Assembly: GCF_963678635.1 (NCBI RefSeq)
Contig: NC_087067.1
Location: 38,783,682 to 38,847,681, forward strand
Source: Symsagittifera roscoffensis
Lineage: Eukaryota; Xenacoelomorpha; Acoela; Convolutidae
Length of the DNA: 64,000 nt
Direction of reading: 5' to 3'
The notes beneath the pieces were generated by a model. The model searched no databases and had not been told where the DNA came from. It saw only the letters and a program-made list of their open reading frames with translations. Below are positions 10,931 through 23,922 of the stretch, in pieces; position 1 is the first letter of the stretch; every line of letters begins with the position of its first letter. A program made the position numbers and the translations under genes.

Positions 10931-13900
10931 TTTATTGATTTATAGTTCATTAATATGGAAACTTATAGTAAGTTGTTGAAACAATTTGCTAATAATTTAT
11001 CGAGACGACTCAATGTTTTTGTGTATTTTTCATTCAAACAAAATTGTTTCATTTGAAAAACAACTTATTCAAATTTACTTTCAAAAATAACCACTAAAAT
11101 TGCTGACACAATCAATTATCTGAAAAAAGTGCCTTGAGCAAACGGTGACGTTTTTTCAGGTGATTGATTTCAATCGATATGTTGTTTCAATTTTTTTTGA
11201 TTCAATATTACGGTTTACTTGTTTCTTCAAAGAGTTATGGTTCTTAATTACAATGAACCGAAAAAAGTATCGCCTGCGACAAATTTTGTCATGCCAAGGC
11301 TCATACTATTCCTTGAACAGGTTGTTTCAACTTGCATAATTTCTAGCATTCACAGACCACTAAAACTACTTGAATTGTAATTCGAAATTTTTTCCCGATC
11401 ATGTCACGGAGCGAAATGAAGGAACTATGGCCTAGGATGTTTTTTCGTCGCTCAATTTGACTACCTCAAAGAAAACTCACAAAGGATCATTTTTCTCACA
11501 AGTGTTATCATTTTCAAGCCAGATTATTTGGGAGCCAGTTTTTTTATATTTCTTCGTGTCAAGATAAGTCTATTCAAGTCAAATTTGTAGTCTTTTCTAG
11601 TCAAACTTACGTTGTTTCATACGGGTCCTTCATTGGGAAAAATTTATGACAGTCATTTCTAATTATTGGTCCATAAACTTTCATTTTGACGAATACGGCC
11701 AGCAATTGGTGTCAGCAGAAACACTCTCCATCGTCAAAAAATCCCGCGCACGCCACTGGCAAACACTAATACTTTGAGTTTTTTGATTGACATTAATACC
11801 CTGGCATTAAGTGTGAATTTTTAGAAATTTTGACCCATTTTAATCCTGTTAATTTACAAGGTACACCGGTGTAGTTTTCAGTTTGGGGGCTAAATTAGTC
11901 TTATCAGCTGAAGAGATGTATCCGGGTTTCTCTCTAATTGGGGTATTCTCTCCTAAGGGGAAAGGGAAGACAAATCCCAAGGAAGCGAAGGGTGAAAGAG
12001 AATACAGTTGATAAAAACTAGAGGGAGATATTTCAGAGTGCTATTCATACTATTCGGGGTGAGTTCATGAAACCGAAGAGTCAGTCAACCAAATCATGTA
12101 ACAACTACTTCTTTTAAGTGTTCAAAGACTTGTAGAAATGACTTTTCCTGAGCTTAAGCAATAGTTATAGAACAAGGGTCATCTTTATTTCAATTTTTGA
12201 TGCATTTGTTTTTTTTTGCAAATAAATCGTCAATTGGACATTTAGTCAATAGTCATTTTTACACGAGTTGTGTAATTTCGGTTTACTGACTTCTTAGGGG
12301 CCCACTTCGGCTTACTGATACATGATTTTACTATCGTGCCAGCAAACACTTCGACCCAGAAAAAATTAGGTGTAAATGTATTTTATTTTAGTGTCCGTCC
12401 ACTTAGCCTAAATAAGTTGAAAATTATATCGAAGTTTCCACAAGAAAATTTGCTCTCCATGGTTTAGATGTATGCTTATTGGGTAATTTTTGAGTAGATA
12501 GGAAATAGCTCGGTAAGTAAAAATAGGTAAGTAAAAATATGGAGTCTTCATTTATTTTTTATTGGATTAAATTTTTCCACATTCAATTATAAACTATCTC
12601 TCCTTTTTACAACAAGGGCTCTCGCTTGTTACTTACCCACGTGACAAAGATAGTCAATCTAACCCACAAGTACCTATTCATAACTTAAGGCTATCGGATC
12701 CCTCAGCTTCTTGGCTTTTTGGCCATCTTTGCCACTCTTTCAAAGCTGGCTCAGTTCAATTTGCTCGAGGGTACTTTAAGTCACATATTCTGATGAGAGT
12801 AACTATCCAAAAAATCAACTTGATCACTGTAATAAAAAGTGTGAGTTATTATATTGCTGAAAAATGCAGCACGTTAAGAATTTTTTCCGGCTATTTTGAG
12901 ATATTGTAACAGAAATTTACCGCAATCGATATTCTGAGTGCTGGTCAAAAATTCATTAACAGTTTCGAAATTGTTTCTCAAATGTTTCTTGGAATGATAC
13001 TCTGGAACTTAATTTATCATGAAAAATAGATGCCAAAAGTTGAATGTTGAAAGCATTAAAACTCTTCATTTTTTTTCCTTTTTAATGCTGGTATCTTGCC
13101 AAAAAAAACACCACGTGATCATAATCTACACCCCTTCACATGGTTTTAAACAAACGCTTCAAATTGAATCAAATAAATGTTCTCAAATTAGATTTGAGTC
13201 TAGAGGAAACCCCCCTGAACGTGTGAACGGGTTAATAACTCAGCATTGTTACCTACGAGGGCGATCGTAATCTAATTAACCAACCAGTCAAATTAACAGG
13301 CGATTTTTTCACTTTTTCCACTTATTTTTAATCTTGATTTGAGGAAATTTTATTCGAAATTTTGAATTCACGAATGAATTATCAAGTATGCGTACTTGTC
13401 GTTTTTAGCAACTTTTTTCGCTTTTTAAAAAATAAAATTGGAAAAGTTTGGAGTCTTTTTTTTTCAGAAATACAATTATTAGATGTCTCTTCCTGGGTTC
13501 AGAAATAGTATATGATAATAAAATTGGCAATCGCGTGAAATTTTTCGCAACTGTAGGCTATCTTAAATACTTAAACCGCTAGGATTAACCGCCTGGGACT
13601 TTTTCTCGACTATTTAGCCGCTAGCATTGTCAAACTAATTCCAAGTATCACAATTGATCCTCAATTTCCTTAAATACAAAGTTTTTGCCATTTCTGGGAA
13701 TTAAAGACGAAAATTCTAACACTTCTTAGTGCTTCAAATAACTTCCACCCTTACCTACAATATTTAATCTATTTCACTATTCTGAAACTAAAGCGATTTT
13801 ACTTAACAACCAAAACTTTTTGTTTGTTTACAGAAAGTTTAATGTAAATGGGTTTTTATTTATAGTTTCAGAATATAATCAAAAATATCTATTTTTCATG

Positions 13901-15290
13901 CTTTATTTAGGCGTTGATTTCTGTGAAAACTTCTGCAGAAATTGTCGTGGAAGTTTACAGCTTGTTTGCTTGTCAATAAAAACAAATGAAGATTTTACCC
14001 GACGGTTTTACTTTCGCTTGAAATCAGTTTATATTCATGAAAAGTATTAGTCTTGACAATATCGGACAATGAACAAAAACCTTATCAACTAATATCTCAG
14101 CAACTTAAAACTAGCCACAGTTTAACTCTGAGCTGTTTTAGGTTTCCTAATCAAAATTTTACTATAAATTGAAAATTGTTTTTTTTTCTTTTTTTTCTGG
14201 ACACTCAATGAACATTGCTCAGTTGTTTTCGTTTTCATGGCTTCTTACCATTCGATTTTATCCCGACTGCTGGTTTAACTGTTTATTGGAAGTGCAGTAA
14301 ATAAAATTAAATCAACCACATTTGAATAATCTCTTAATTCACTGACTTAACCAGATTAACGTTTTACCTCAAGACGCATACGTTAAATTAACCTCTTTTA
14401 TTGAATCAGTCCTGAAGAAAAGTTGTACTTTGGTAAGACTTTCTTTAATTCTGCAGCTGCCGACTTAAACCTCACTGACTTGTATTAAATTATTACTGCT
14501 CTCTTCACGTTTTCACGAAAACTGCCGGAGTAAATTGGGCAAAACTTGTTATTTCCTGGGCAAAATCTACATTGACGAGTTACTTGGATCCTCTATAATT
14601 CATTTTCGTACCAGTTTGACATTTATTTCTTACTTTGCGCCAAATTTAATGTTTATAAAATTGAACTGGCGGACTAAATAGATTTTACTGGACGTTTATT
14701 ATCCGGTTTAGTAATCGCCTAACGGCCACAGATATTTGTGCAAACATTCAAAGGAAAAGATTTATGGAAAAATTTAATAAATTTTCAATTCTAAGCCAAA
14801 AACAGGACGGATAGATCTTAAAGCGCGAACAACAAAAAAGAGACTATATATCACAGTTGTTATTGTTTTTGGTCTTTTTTCTGTGATGTGAGAATGCTTG
14901 TTTAATATTGAATTTATGAATTATTGAAAAAAACTTCACATATTTCCATGCTTAGCGCGACACTCCCGCGAGCTTCAACACAATTGGAGAGTTTTCTTCA
15001 TTATCAAATTTTTATTGATTTCTTTACAAATTGGTCCCTCAAAGGACAATTTTCCCCTCGCTGTTAATCGAAAATAAAACTCGCTTTTTTGTCAAAAATG
15101 CAACAAAACAACTGTTTCCTCAAGACAATTGATCAAACAATAGTCCCTCATTTAGTCAAGAGTGCACCAAATAAACGTTGAAATAAATATATTACTTCAT
15201 AAGGAATACTTATCGTAACAGTTTCCATCATAAATTTCTTTCCTGGTTTTGTTTATTACCAGTTTCAGTTAATTAATTCATTTTAATCTG

Positions 15291-16136
15291 ATGGATTTTG
15301 CCACAATTTTTGCACTTGTTAACTCGCTGTTCAGCGATGACCCTAAAACAGGCTGCGACACAATAGAACCATGCGTCTGCAAAAACGACCCAGTTACCCA
15401 AATACAGTGTAGTTATGGACCAGAAGTAGATAAATTTCCATCTTTTTCCAAAATTCACAGTCGAAAATTGACTAATATTGATCTAAGTGGTTTGGAGTTA
15501 AAAAGTTTTTCTAGTTCAAAGCCATTCAATGGTGCGATAATTTCTCCTACAGGAGTCAAAATGTCATTATCAGATACTGGGTTAACGACTTTTGATTCAA
15601 ACTTTTTCGAAGGAATTTCAGAAACATTCGAAAGTTTGGATTTGAGGAACAATCGCATTACATCAATTCAACATTTTGACAATTTTGACAATTTAGAATA
15701 TTTGAATTTACAAAATAACAGATTTACAAAATTTCCATCACTGATTTGCAATGCACCTAAGTTGAAATATGTCAATTTACGTTACAACCTTGTGAAAAAC
15801 GATTGGTCAGATCAAGTTAATAGCTTAATAAAGTGTAATAGTTTGAAGAAAGTTTACACCGATGCTAGAAAGATGACATGTTCTTGTGACAAGTTGAAAC
15901 ACTACTTTTACTATCATGATCGAGGGCTGCCGTTGTACCGAGACGAAGGGGGAACTCCGATGACTTGTAGTTCCGAAAGTGCCTTCCTTCTATCGGGTCG
16001 ACCCGTGAACACTCTAACTCAGCGCGAAGTCTGTAATATTTGTGACTGCGTCGAAGGGAACTCAAGAAAACAAGAGCCTTCATTTTTAATTGTGTTTACT
16101 TCCATGTCCATGTTGATATCAATCTGTAGTTTGTAA
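15291..16136 (+). CDS. Small secreted or GPI-anchored leucine-rich repeat protein
   Basis: A single-exon 281-residue protein. A weak N-terminal hydrophobic stretch (ATIFALVNSLF) is followed by a Cys cluster (CDTIEPCVCK...QIQC) that fits an LRR N-terminal cap. About four to five leucine-rich repeats follow (for example SLDLRNNRITSIQHF and YLNLQNNRFTKFPSL, residues about 60-195). A C-terminal cap with CSC...MTC...VC comes at about 200-250. The end is hydrophilic (NSRKQEPS) and then hydrophobic (FLIVFTSMSMLISICSL) with nothing after it, as in GPI-anchor signals. Together this suggests an extracellular recognition or adhesion protein; no ligand can be named. The signal peptide is short for a confident start and a small upstream exon could exist. 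The stop is TAA. Confidence 0.85.
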   Translation: MDFATIFALVNSLFSDDPKTGCDTIEPCVCKNDPVTQIQCSYGPEVDKFPSFSKIHSRKLTNIDLSGLELKSFSSSKPFNGAIISPTGVKMSLSDTGLTTFDSNFFEGISETFESLDLRNNRITSIQHFDNFDNLEYLNLQNNRFTKFPSLICNAPKLKYVNLRYNLVKNDWSDQVNSLIKCNSLKKVYTDARKMTCSCDKLKHYFYYHDRGLPLYRDEGGTPMTCSSESAFLLSGRPVNTLTQREVCNICDCVEGNSRKQEPSFLIVFTSMSMLISICSL

Positions 16137-16313
16137 AGAAATCAAAAATTCGATGTATTTTTAATTTAAATTTTCTTTTGAAAACTTGCCGGTAAAAATG
16201 GATTATTATTCTTTTGATTGAGTCGTGATAAAAACACAAATGATTTTAAAAGTAGACACTGTTAGCACTCAGCTTGGGGTCTGACAAAAAATTCGACGTT
16301 TTGTTCCAACATC
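16137..16313. other. 3' flank of the LRR gene
   Basis: AT-rich; no canonical AATAAA close to the stop. It runs into the repeat at 16314. Confidence 0.4.
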
Positions 16314-16836
16314 GAGCAAAGTCTGGAAATTTTGGACTTCTCCTATCTTTACTGATTGATACTGATTCGTCGAGCAGTTTTTAATCAGCTCAAAAAGTTT
16401 TTTTTTTGATCACCTTCCAGCAAGTGATTGATTCAGTCGAAGGCTTTGCAAAAGTCTAAGAAGATTCAACACTGAAATATCAATGAAGAGTAACAACTGT
16501 GCTCTTCGGCAAACAATGCTGGTCAAGATGTTGAAACAAATAGAAAACTAGATAAAGATAGCTGGTTGCTGTGCAAGTAGCACAGAATATTCCGACCACA
16601 ATTAAAACGTCTTTTTTGTACGTCGTGTAACGATAAAGCTTTACGACTGCGTAGAAAGTTAGTGAATTATGCGTAAACGAACCCAATGCTCTTCAAAAAA
16701 TGAAGGCCTTCAATTAAAAAAAAATGAAATTAAAAACTTAAGAAATTGTTTTCAATGTTTTGCACTAAAAATTTTAAATATTTTTTTGCCCAAAAAGAAC
16801 TAAATAAAGCTTCCAAACCTAGTTTTCATCATGAAA
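16314..16836 (+). repeat. Interspersed duplication, copy 1 (with hairpin repeat copy 4)
   Basis: This 520-bp unit aligns with 18704-19219 nearly end to end (gagcaaagtctggaaatttt at the start, agtttcatcat near the end) with scattered substitutions. It contains hairpin repeat copy 4 at about 16555-16600 (CTGTGCAAGTAGCACAG, then a TTCCGACCAC tail). It is non-coding. Confidence 0.85.
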
Positions 16837-17178
16837 ATTATTTATTTTCCATTGAAGCTATTGACTTTTTGAGTTCAAATTTAGAAAGATATTTGACCTC
16901 CAATGATGTTTTGTAAAGTTCTAGGGGTTTGAAAATTGCCAAATTGGCCATGTTCTGGACTAAATTATGCGCGAATTTATTCATATTGCTGTAACGCAAA
17001 TTATTTATGCGTGGTGAATTATACCGCACAACAAAAGCGTTTCAAATCGAATTGAGTCTAGCTAATCGGTCGTTTTAATTTAGAACTACTCAAATTTTCA
17101 CGCTTAATCTTTGATATTGTCCAAAGTTTATATTTTTCCAATAATTTTTTCCCCAAAAACTCTTCGATATGAAAGGGA

Positions 17179-17226
17179 CAGTCAGAACATTCAGGGCTTT
17201 TCCTTGACATACAAGCAGTCTTGTTT
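17179..17226 (-). repeat. Dispersed repeat related to 10884-10930
   Basis: Shares cagaacattcagggct and a following gcagtcttgttt with the earlier copy. It is probably a fragment of the same repeat as the hairpin family tail. Confidence 0.4.
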
Positions 17227-18703
17227 CTTCAAATTTTGATATGATTAGCCAAAAAATTCTGTTTCAAGAAAAAACTCTTTGTTTATTGTCAAGCCCCCAA
17301 TAATCCCATACCGGCAAATGTCATTATATTATTAATTATGTTTGATTGGATCAAAACACGGAATTTTGCATTTTATAATTTCCATCGAACATGCTAATCA
17401 AAATTTCGATAAAAAGTCATAAAATTGATTCATAAGTTTTCCCCTGGAGGCATAGAAAGCAATTATGCTTCTGAATCTTCACAAACTTTAACGTTGAGCT
17501 CATGAATTTTTTTATAACCAAAATTAAAATTAAGTCTTCTCCCGTTTTGAAACGCCTTTTAAAACCCAAATTATTAAAAACTTCACCGGAATTAACTTTG
17601 TTAAAATTATTCATTACATCGAAATTTGTATCTTTGCAAACTTGAAACCTCGGGAAACAGGCTTTGTGAATCATTGTACGAAACTAATGCATTCGAAAAC
17701 ACATTTGTTGCTGAATAAAATCATAATGAACATAATACTTATTATAACCTCAATCAAGATCATACAAAAATGAAAATACTAATTTAAAATTTAAAGAAAA
17801 AAGCTGAAAAAATTTGAGGCTGCTAAACAAAATTATTTAGAAAAACTGTTGATATAAGAGAATCACAGCAACAAATTAGCCAGATACATGTTGAAAACCT
17901 GGAATTTTGAAAAAGACGATTTTTTTGCGAAAAATGGTGGTGACGAGGAGAGCATCTCGATTCCAGAACTTCGGGATTTTCCCGTGAGATTGAATCGAGG
18001 CAAAATGAAAAAAAAATTGTTTAATGATCAATTTGAAGTAATATACTGGCAGTATTCCTAAGGGATATCGTTTTTGTGAGACTAAGAAAAAACCGTGCAT
18101 CTGCAGCTTTAAGAAAAGCGGTAGAAACTTAAGTTTGCTTAGTCTAGATTTGTCGTCATCGACTTCTGTGAGAACCACTTGGTTGCTCTAGGCTGAATTT
18201 TTTCTATTATGGGCCAACAGCTTTCGAAGGAAACCACTCGAGTGAACTATAGGAAGCGATAAGTACTGCATAGGACTATGCACCATTACAACTTGTCGAA
18301 CTGATTTAACAGGATAGAACAGCTCGGCGAAAACAGAAATAGGGTGAGTTTTGATTATCTAGATTTGAAGTTCTCAATCCACGGTGAGTTTTTTTTTAAC
18401 AGCGATTTCTGAGTTTTTGTTGTTCTAAACGGAATTGCTCAGGATTTACTCTTTACATTATCCGCGAAAAATAGTTAAGAAGCAATTTTTCAAATATTTA
18501 GTTGCAAGATGATTATTTCGTCCCATGAGCCCAGTAATTGTAATTCGTCAGACATGCAAGATCTGGAGATGGAAAAAGTTGCGCCGATTGACACAACAGT
18601 TCTCCATTGTCAGCATGCAGGAAGTTTTTTTTTGTTTTTTACGTTTTCTGTGAGGCATAATTGACAAATATTGCTAAAAAAAGGAGTCAGAAGCGAGCGT
18701 TGT

Positions 18704-19219
18704 GGAGCAAAGTCTGGAAATTTTGGACTTCTCCTATCTTTACTGATTGATACTGATTCGTCGAGCAGTTTTTAATCAGCTCAAAAAGTTTTTTTTTTGA
18801 TCACCTTCCAGCAAGCGATTGACTTAGTCGAAAGCTTTGCAAAAGTCCAAGAAGACTCAGCACTGAAATATCTATGAAAAGTAACATCTGTGCTCTTCGG
18901 CAAACAATGCTGGTCATGGTGTTGAAACAAATACAAAACTAGATAAAGATAGCCGGTTGCTGTGCAAGTAGCACAGAATGTTCCGACCACAATAAGTACG
19001 TCTTTTTTGTACGTCGTCTAATGATACAATTTCACGACTGCGAAGAAAGTTAGTGAATAATGCGTAAACGAACCCAATGCTCTTCAAAAAATTAATTTCT
19101 TTGATTAAAAAAATGAAATACAAAACCTAAAAAATTGTTTTCAATGTTTTGCATTAAAAATTTTAATATTTTTTTGTCAAAAAAGAACTAAATAAGCTTT
19201 CAACGCTAGTTTCATCATA
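18704..19219 (+). repeat. Interspersed duplication, copy 2 (with hairpin repeat copy 5)
   Basis: Partner of 16314-16836 in direct orientation, 2.4 kb away. It carries a clean hairpin repeat at about 18945-18990: agccggttgCTGTGCAAGTAGCACAG, then GAATGTTCCGACCAC. Confidence 0.85.
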
Positions 19220-19725
19220 GTAAAATCAAGTTCTTTCAGCCTAAACTTCTAGATTCCATATACGACAAACTGTACTTGATCGCTATACTCGCTAAAATAG
19301 ACGAAAACTCAAACAATTCAAACCGGTTTTTTCTCGAAACTGAGAAAAGTTTTTGAAAAAATTCTTAATAAAATTTGAATTAACAATTAAAAGAGTTTTA
19401 TATGATTTATCACTCAAATCTCTCTAATGGTTCTTTGTTGTACCTGATTTTGCGAGGAACACAAAAGAAGTGAAAAGAAAAGAAAAAAACTGAAACACAC
19501 CCGAAAACAAAGACCCTTCCCAATTTCAATGGTCGGAACAGAAATTGAAATTTATATCACCATGATGGTTTTTTTGAGTTGTGTTGCTTTGTCCATTATA
19601 GGTATGCTTTTTTTATTTCCTTCAGTTAGAATATTAGCATAAATGTTTAAAATCAAATCTAGTTTTAAAATTAGCATAGCTGGTTGGTGTAATGATAATC
19701 ACAGTGATTGCAAGAACAAAAACAA

Positions 19726-19760
19726 GGACAGCCGGCTACTGTGCAAGAATTTTCCGACTA
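19726..19760 (+). repeat. Hairpin repeat, copy 6 (3' stem lost)
   Basis: Reads aaggacagccggctactgtg, then caag, then directly the TTTTCCGAC tail. The right stem arm is deleted while both flanks of the core remain. Confidence 0.55.
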
Positions 19761-19932
19761 TTTTTTTGTTCCAAATTTTTTTTTCAATCAATGTTGGTTT
19801 CTTCTGCGTGGTGGGATAAAAAAATAAACGAAAAAAAAAACTAAAAAAGAAATTGTTGAAAATTCGGAAATTTTCTTCTGTTTTATTGTTTAAAAGTTTG
19901 CCCGTCTCTCTCTCTCTCTCAAAAAATAGATG

Positions 19933-19978
19933 TAAGAGAGCTGCTATTTGTGCAAGTAGTCAGAATTATTCCATCACA
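19933..19978 (+). repeat. Hairpin repeat, copy 7 (degenerate)
   Basis: Reads gagctgctatttgtgcaagt then agtcagaattattccatcac. The stem is damaged on both sides. A short (TC)n microsatellite lies just upstream at about 19903-19920. Confidence 0.5.
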
Positions 19979-21097
19979 TGAAAAAATTTCAAAAAAAAAC
20001 TGAAAAAATGAGAATTGGGATGAAGCAATGCTAACAATTTCCATTGTACAATCAGATTAAAAAGCGCAAGAAATGAGTAGAAAAAAGTCAATACCAAAGC
20101 CAGCTTTTAGAGCAATTTTGGTCTAAAAAGCCAAAAAAGACCAAACAAACTTTCTAGACCCACTATCATTTTTTGTCCAAAAATTTTGGAAATCGAAAAA
20201 AATTCTAAAAATTAATCATATAGAAAATCTTTTAATCTTTTAAAATTATTCCAAAACTTTTTACGAACCGTTTTCCACCTATTTCGATGTGCCGTCGAAA
20301 ATTAAACTCAACTTGCAACAAAAGGGCTGTTCGTTCCTTTGAATGTTATGCGCCTCTGGCGCAAAAACTAGCTGTTCGTGTTGTTCCGTCTACTTTACAA
20401 AGATACTGATAGAGACTATGAAGTAGGATGTGCAGAGGATCTATGATAACGAAACCTAAAAAATCTAAACGGTCCGTTTTTGATATTTCCCCAAATTCCA
20501 GACCGACAATTTTTTTGAGCGAAGCTCCTCTGTTGCGACTCATAGACTTTTGTTTGTGCGTCTGGAAATTTCACGCGGTGTCACTATTGCAGTCAAAATT
20601 GGTCAGGTTGAGATAGACCTAAAGATATAGGTAAGGAGAGAGATCATCCTCTCACACTATCCTTGCCATGGCAGGGGATCTGACGACTATGCTAAGTACT
20701 TCCAAAAACATTTGCAAAAAAAGAAAAATTTGCGGTCAGAGCATACTTTCTTACTTGTACAGCAACCGGTTAGTCTTTTGTTTTTGTTTTGGCCTAAGAT
20801 TTAGAGGTCTTTGAACAATAGTAAAAATCTTAAGCTGTGAAACCACCATAATTCGATCTTTTCTGCTTTGTTCCAGTACACCGATATTATCAAACTGAAA
20901 ACACGATATGGTCAAACTGAAATATGTCAGTTGAAAGTAACCAAACATATTGCATTCAACGCCCTCATGCGTACAAACAAACCATCAAGTGAGTCCAGCG
21001 AACAACACATCATAGCTCTTAATCTTCATACCAAACTTGCATCTGCTGCTGAAATTGCAACTCATTGATTCGAACAAAATTTTAACTTGGTAAAGTT
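19979..21097. other. Intergenic, upstream of the UGT gene
   Basis: No gene is supported. Open frames near 20346-20616 occur on both strands but show no known domain or clean splice sites. Confidence 0.5.
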
Positions 21098-23738
21098 ATG
21101 ACAAAATTTGGTTTTCACATCCTACTATTTGTTTTGATTGTATACAATCGGGTTTCTTTAGGTCAAACTGACTCGAAAACAGAAAGTTCCGATGGTCCAA
21201 AAATACCGGAAGTGAAAAGTTCTATAAAACCCAAACATGTAGCCCTAGTCGTAGGTTGTCATTCACACGCCATGTTACATAATCACCTTGCGTATACATT
21301 ACATAACAAGGCGACTAGCGCGGAAAAATACAGAGTGAGTTACGTAACAGGTGCTCAGTGTCGTGACATTCCCGAGAGACTGGGAGGTGTGAATATTTTT
21401 GACACTGGCGAGTGGTTCTACCCGAGTAAGGACCCGAATATGTCGGGAGCCGAGTATGTCAAAAATTACACGCGAGGTATTTTCTTTTTTCAATTAATTT
21501 GTTATCTTTTCTCATAGAGTCTTTCAAAAAACTGAAAAAGTTTTTTTGAAATTTAAAAAAAGCTGCTACAAAAATTTCAACGCCCAAATCTTACTGTATG
21601 TCAAAAAAATGATAGTTTTCTGTTCGTGTCGTTGTGACTCATATAAGAATTGACTCATATACTCCTGTCGTTGTGACTCATTAGTTCATGCTTACGTTCG
21701 AAAAGAATTTACGAAATAATTATTAAAATGCATGGCAGGACCAATAACAAATGAACTTCCTTAATGTGACAATCAGAGGTAAGCAATAACAAGACATTAA
21801 TCAATTCTGTCCGCCGCCAAACTTCTGGATTTTACATTAAAAAAATCTAGCTCGACATTTCGTTGGTAATTTTAAGTCCAAAACTACTTTAATCTCAAAT
21901 TTTAAAGCACTCATTTTCAGGTGAAATAGTGTACCCAACCCGAGCTGTCGAAGCCCTAATCCGAGAAGACAGACCCGACTTGATCATCTCCGACAACATC
22001 TGCCTCGCCACGGGAACAATAGCCGAAGTCCACGACATACCCTTTGTGATCGCTTTTCGACCGAGCATTCCGCCGATTTCAATGCACGCCGAGTGATTCA
22101 ATTTGGGACTCGGAGTTACTTTCAATCACGTGCCTGAGTCGACTAGACCCGATTGGTATTTCAAACTATGTGCCGCCTATTGGTACCGAATTCTCATTTC
22201 GCTGTTTTGGTTTTTCACGCGAGATGCAGTTGGTGATTTCGAAAAGCTAAGATCGGATTCAAAGTTGCCAGTATTTGATAACTATTTCCACGTCACGAAC
22301 AGCTACCCCGTGATTGCTTACTTCGGTAAATAAATTATAGAACATATTATTAGGTAGAAGCAAAAAAGAGTTTGTTTTCTCAATTTAGGATATTTTGATA
22401 ATCAATTTATACAAGTGATGAAGAAGCCTTTTTGATTTTTTTGCCCTAAGCATTCTAAATATCGCATGTATTAAACCGTTCTTGTGGAAACTTTCGCTTA
22501 AGTGCTTTTAACAATTTCTATTATAAAAACTTATCTCCTTAGCTGAAAAATCAATATGACTTCATTGTGCGTATTTTTTTTTTCATTTAGACGAAACAAT
22601 CTTGGCTCGTCGAGACATTCACCCAAAGCTAACCACTGTCGGCTTACTGCCACATGAACCAGATAATCTCTCCAGAATTAATCCAGAGCTTCTTGACTTC
22701 ATCGACAAAAGCGACAAACCAGTTCTCTACGTTTCAATTGGAACCCGGAACACTTTTTCAGATGATGAGACGAAAATCTTGAAGCGTGTTTTTGAAACGC
22801 AGGATCAGTTTAGAGTTGTTTGGGCTCATCGCACTTGGAATTATGACGTCATGGATAAAATTGACCAATCAAAGCTGTTTGTTCAGGGCAAAGTGGCGCA
22901 GAGGGATATTTTGGGGCATCCGAAAGTGTAAGATGATAATTGAAATCATTTTAGAAGCGACTTGGTAAAAAGATACCCAGTAAAAAAGAAGGATGTTGTA
23001 ACTCTCCATAAGATTTTTATGAGAAAATATTGGAGGTCTTTTATCATTACCATCTTTATTGTCAATTTCAAAGTAGGCAGGCTCCCAAATAGCTCTATTT
23101 TACACATTCAAAAACCCAAATTGACTGCTTTTCTGTTGTACCGAGACATTGAGAATTATCCGTAACGTTTTCTTAATATACCGCAAAGGTTTGAAAACAG
23201 AATAAAGCAAAGTTATCATGTAATTGTTTTGTTAATTTTTTCTTTTGTTAATATCAAAAAACTTTCTAGTCGAGTGTTCATGTCTCATTGTGCCACTGGT
23301 GGGTTTTCGGAAGGCCTGTCACGTGACAAAGTGTTCATCGCTGTTCCCCAGAGAGGTGACAATTTCTACTTAGCCGATGTAGTCAAAAAACAAAGCCTCG
23401 GAGTCGTCGTCACCTCGGAACCATCCGACCTCGAAATGCGAGCTGCTCTCAAAAGCATTCACGAAAACTTAGATTTCTATCTACAAAATGTGCAACAGTT
23501 GAAAGAAAAACTTTCCAAAAACTCTATCAAAAGACTTGAAAATATAGTAGATTGGTTAATCGATCAGAAACAAACCACCGTTTTTGACTTCGAAGAAAGC
23601 AATGTGATATCTTTGCGTAATAGTTTGATCACCCTTAGTCTCACTGTTTTGGCTATAGTAGTTGTTCCTGCTTTAACGTTTATTTATTTTCTTAAAATTT
23701 GCTGTTGTAAAATTATTGCAAAAGAAAAAATCAATTAA
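21098..23738 (+). CDS. UDP-glucuronosyltransferase, four exons, interrupted by one in-frame TGA
   Basis: An ER-membrane UGT that would conjugate a UDP-sugar to lipophilic substrates. Exons are 21098-21476, 21921-22325, 22591-22927 and 23270-23738, all GT-AG and in consistent phase, giving 530 codons, the normal family length. Exon 1 starts with a signal peptide (FGFHILLFVLIVYNRVSLG) and contains VALVVGCHSHAMLHNHL, the region of the usual catalytic histidine. Exon 2 has RPDLIISDN, where the partner aspartate usually lies. Exons 3-4 hold the donor-binding half and signature (FMSHCATGGFSEG), a transmembrane segment and a KEKIN retrieval end. Codon 185 (22094-22096, in MHAE-stop-FNLG) is TGA although sequence on both sides is intact and frame-consistent. 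It may be a young pseudogene, a sequencing error or a readthrough site. Confidence 0.88.
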
Positions 23739-23877
23739 AAATTTATAACGATGGCATTAAATTCTTTAAAGAACTAGTTGTAATGTTCAGTCAGTTGTAT
23801 ATTAAACATAACATCTAGTTGGGCTCAAAATGATATATTTTATTGAACCTAAAATCAAAGAAAACAATATAAAAATT

Positions 23878-23922
23878 GGCTGGTTGTGCTGCAAGTAGCA
23901 CAAAATGTTTGTGTCCCAGTCT
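23878..23922 (+). repeat. Hairpin repeat, copy 8
   Basis: Duplicate of copy 1, carried by the segmental duplication. Confidence 0.6.

Larger units (their letters stand above)
9174..15290. other. Long intergenic region, no supported gene
   Basis: About 6 kb without a recognisable coding exon. It includes a small imperfect tandem repeat (aaactggattgataaatta-like units, about 9462-9567), a unit at about 10884-10930 related to one at 17179-17226, and a short hAT-like terminal fragment (gcgcacgccactg, about 11740-11752). Confidence 0.55.
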
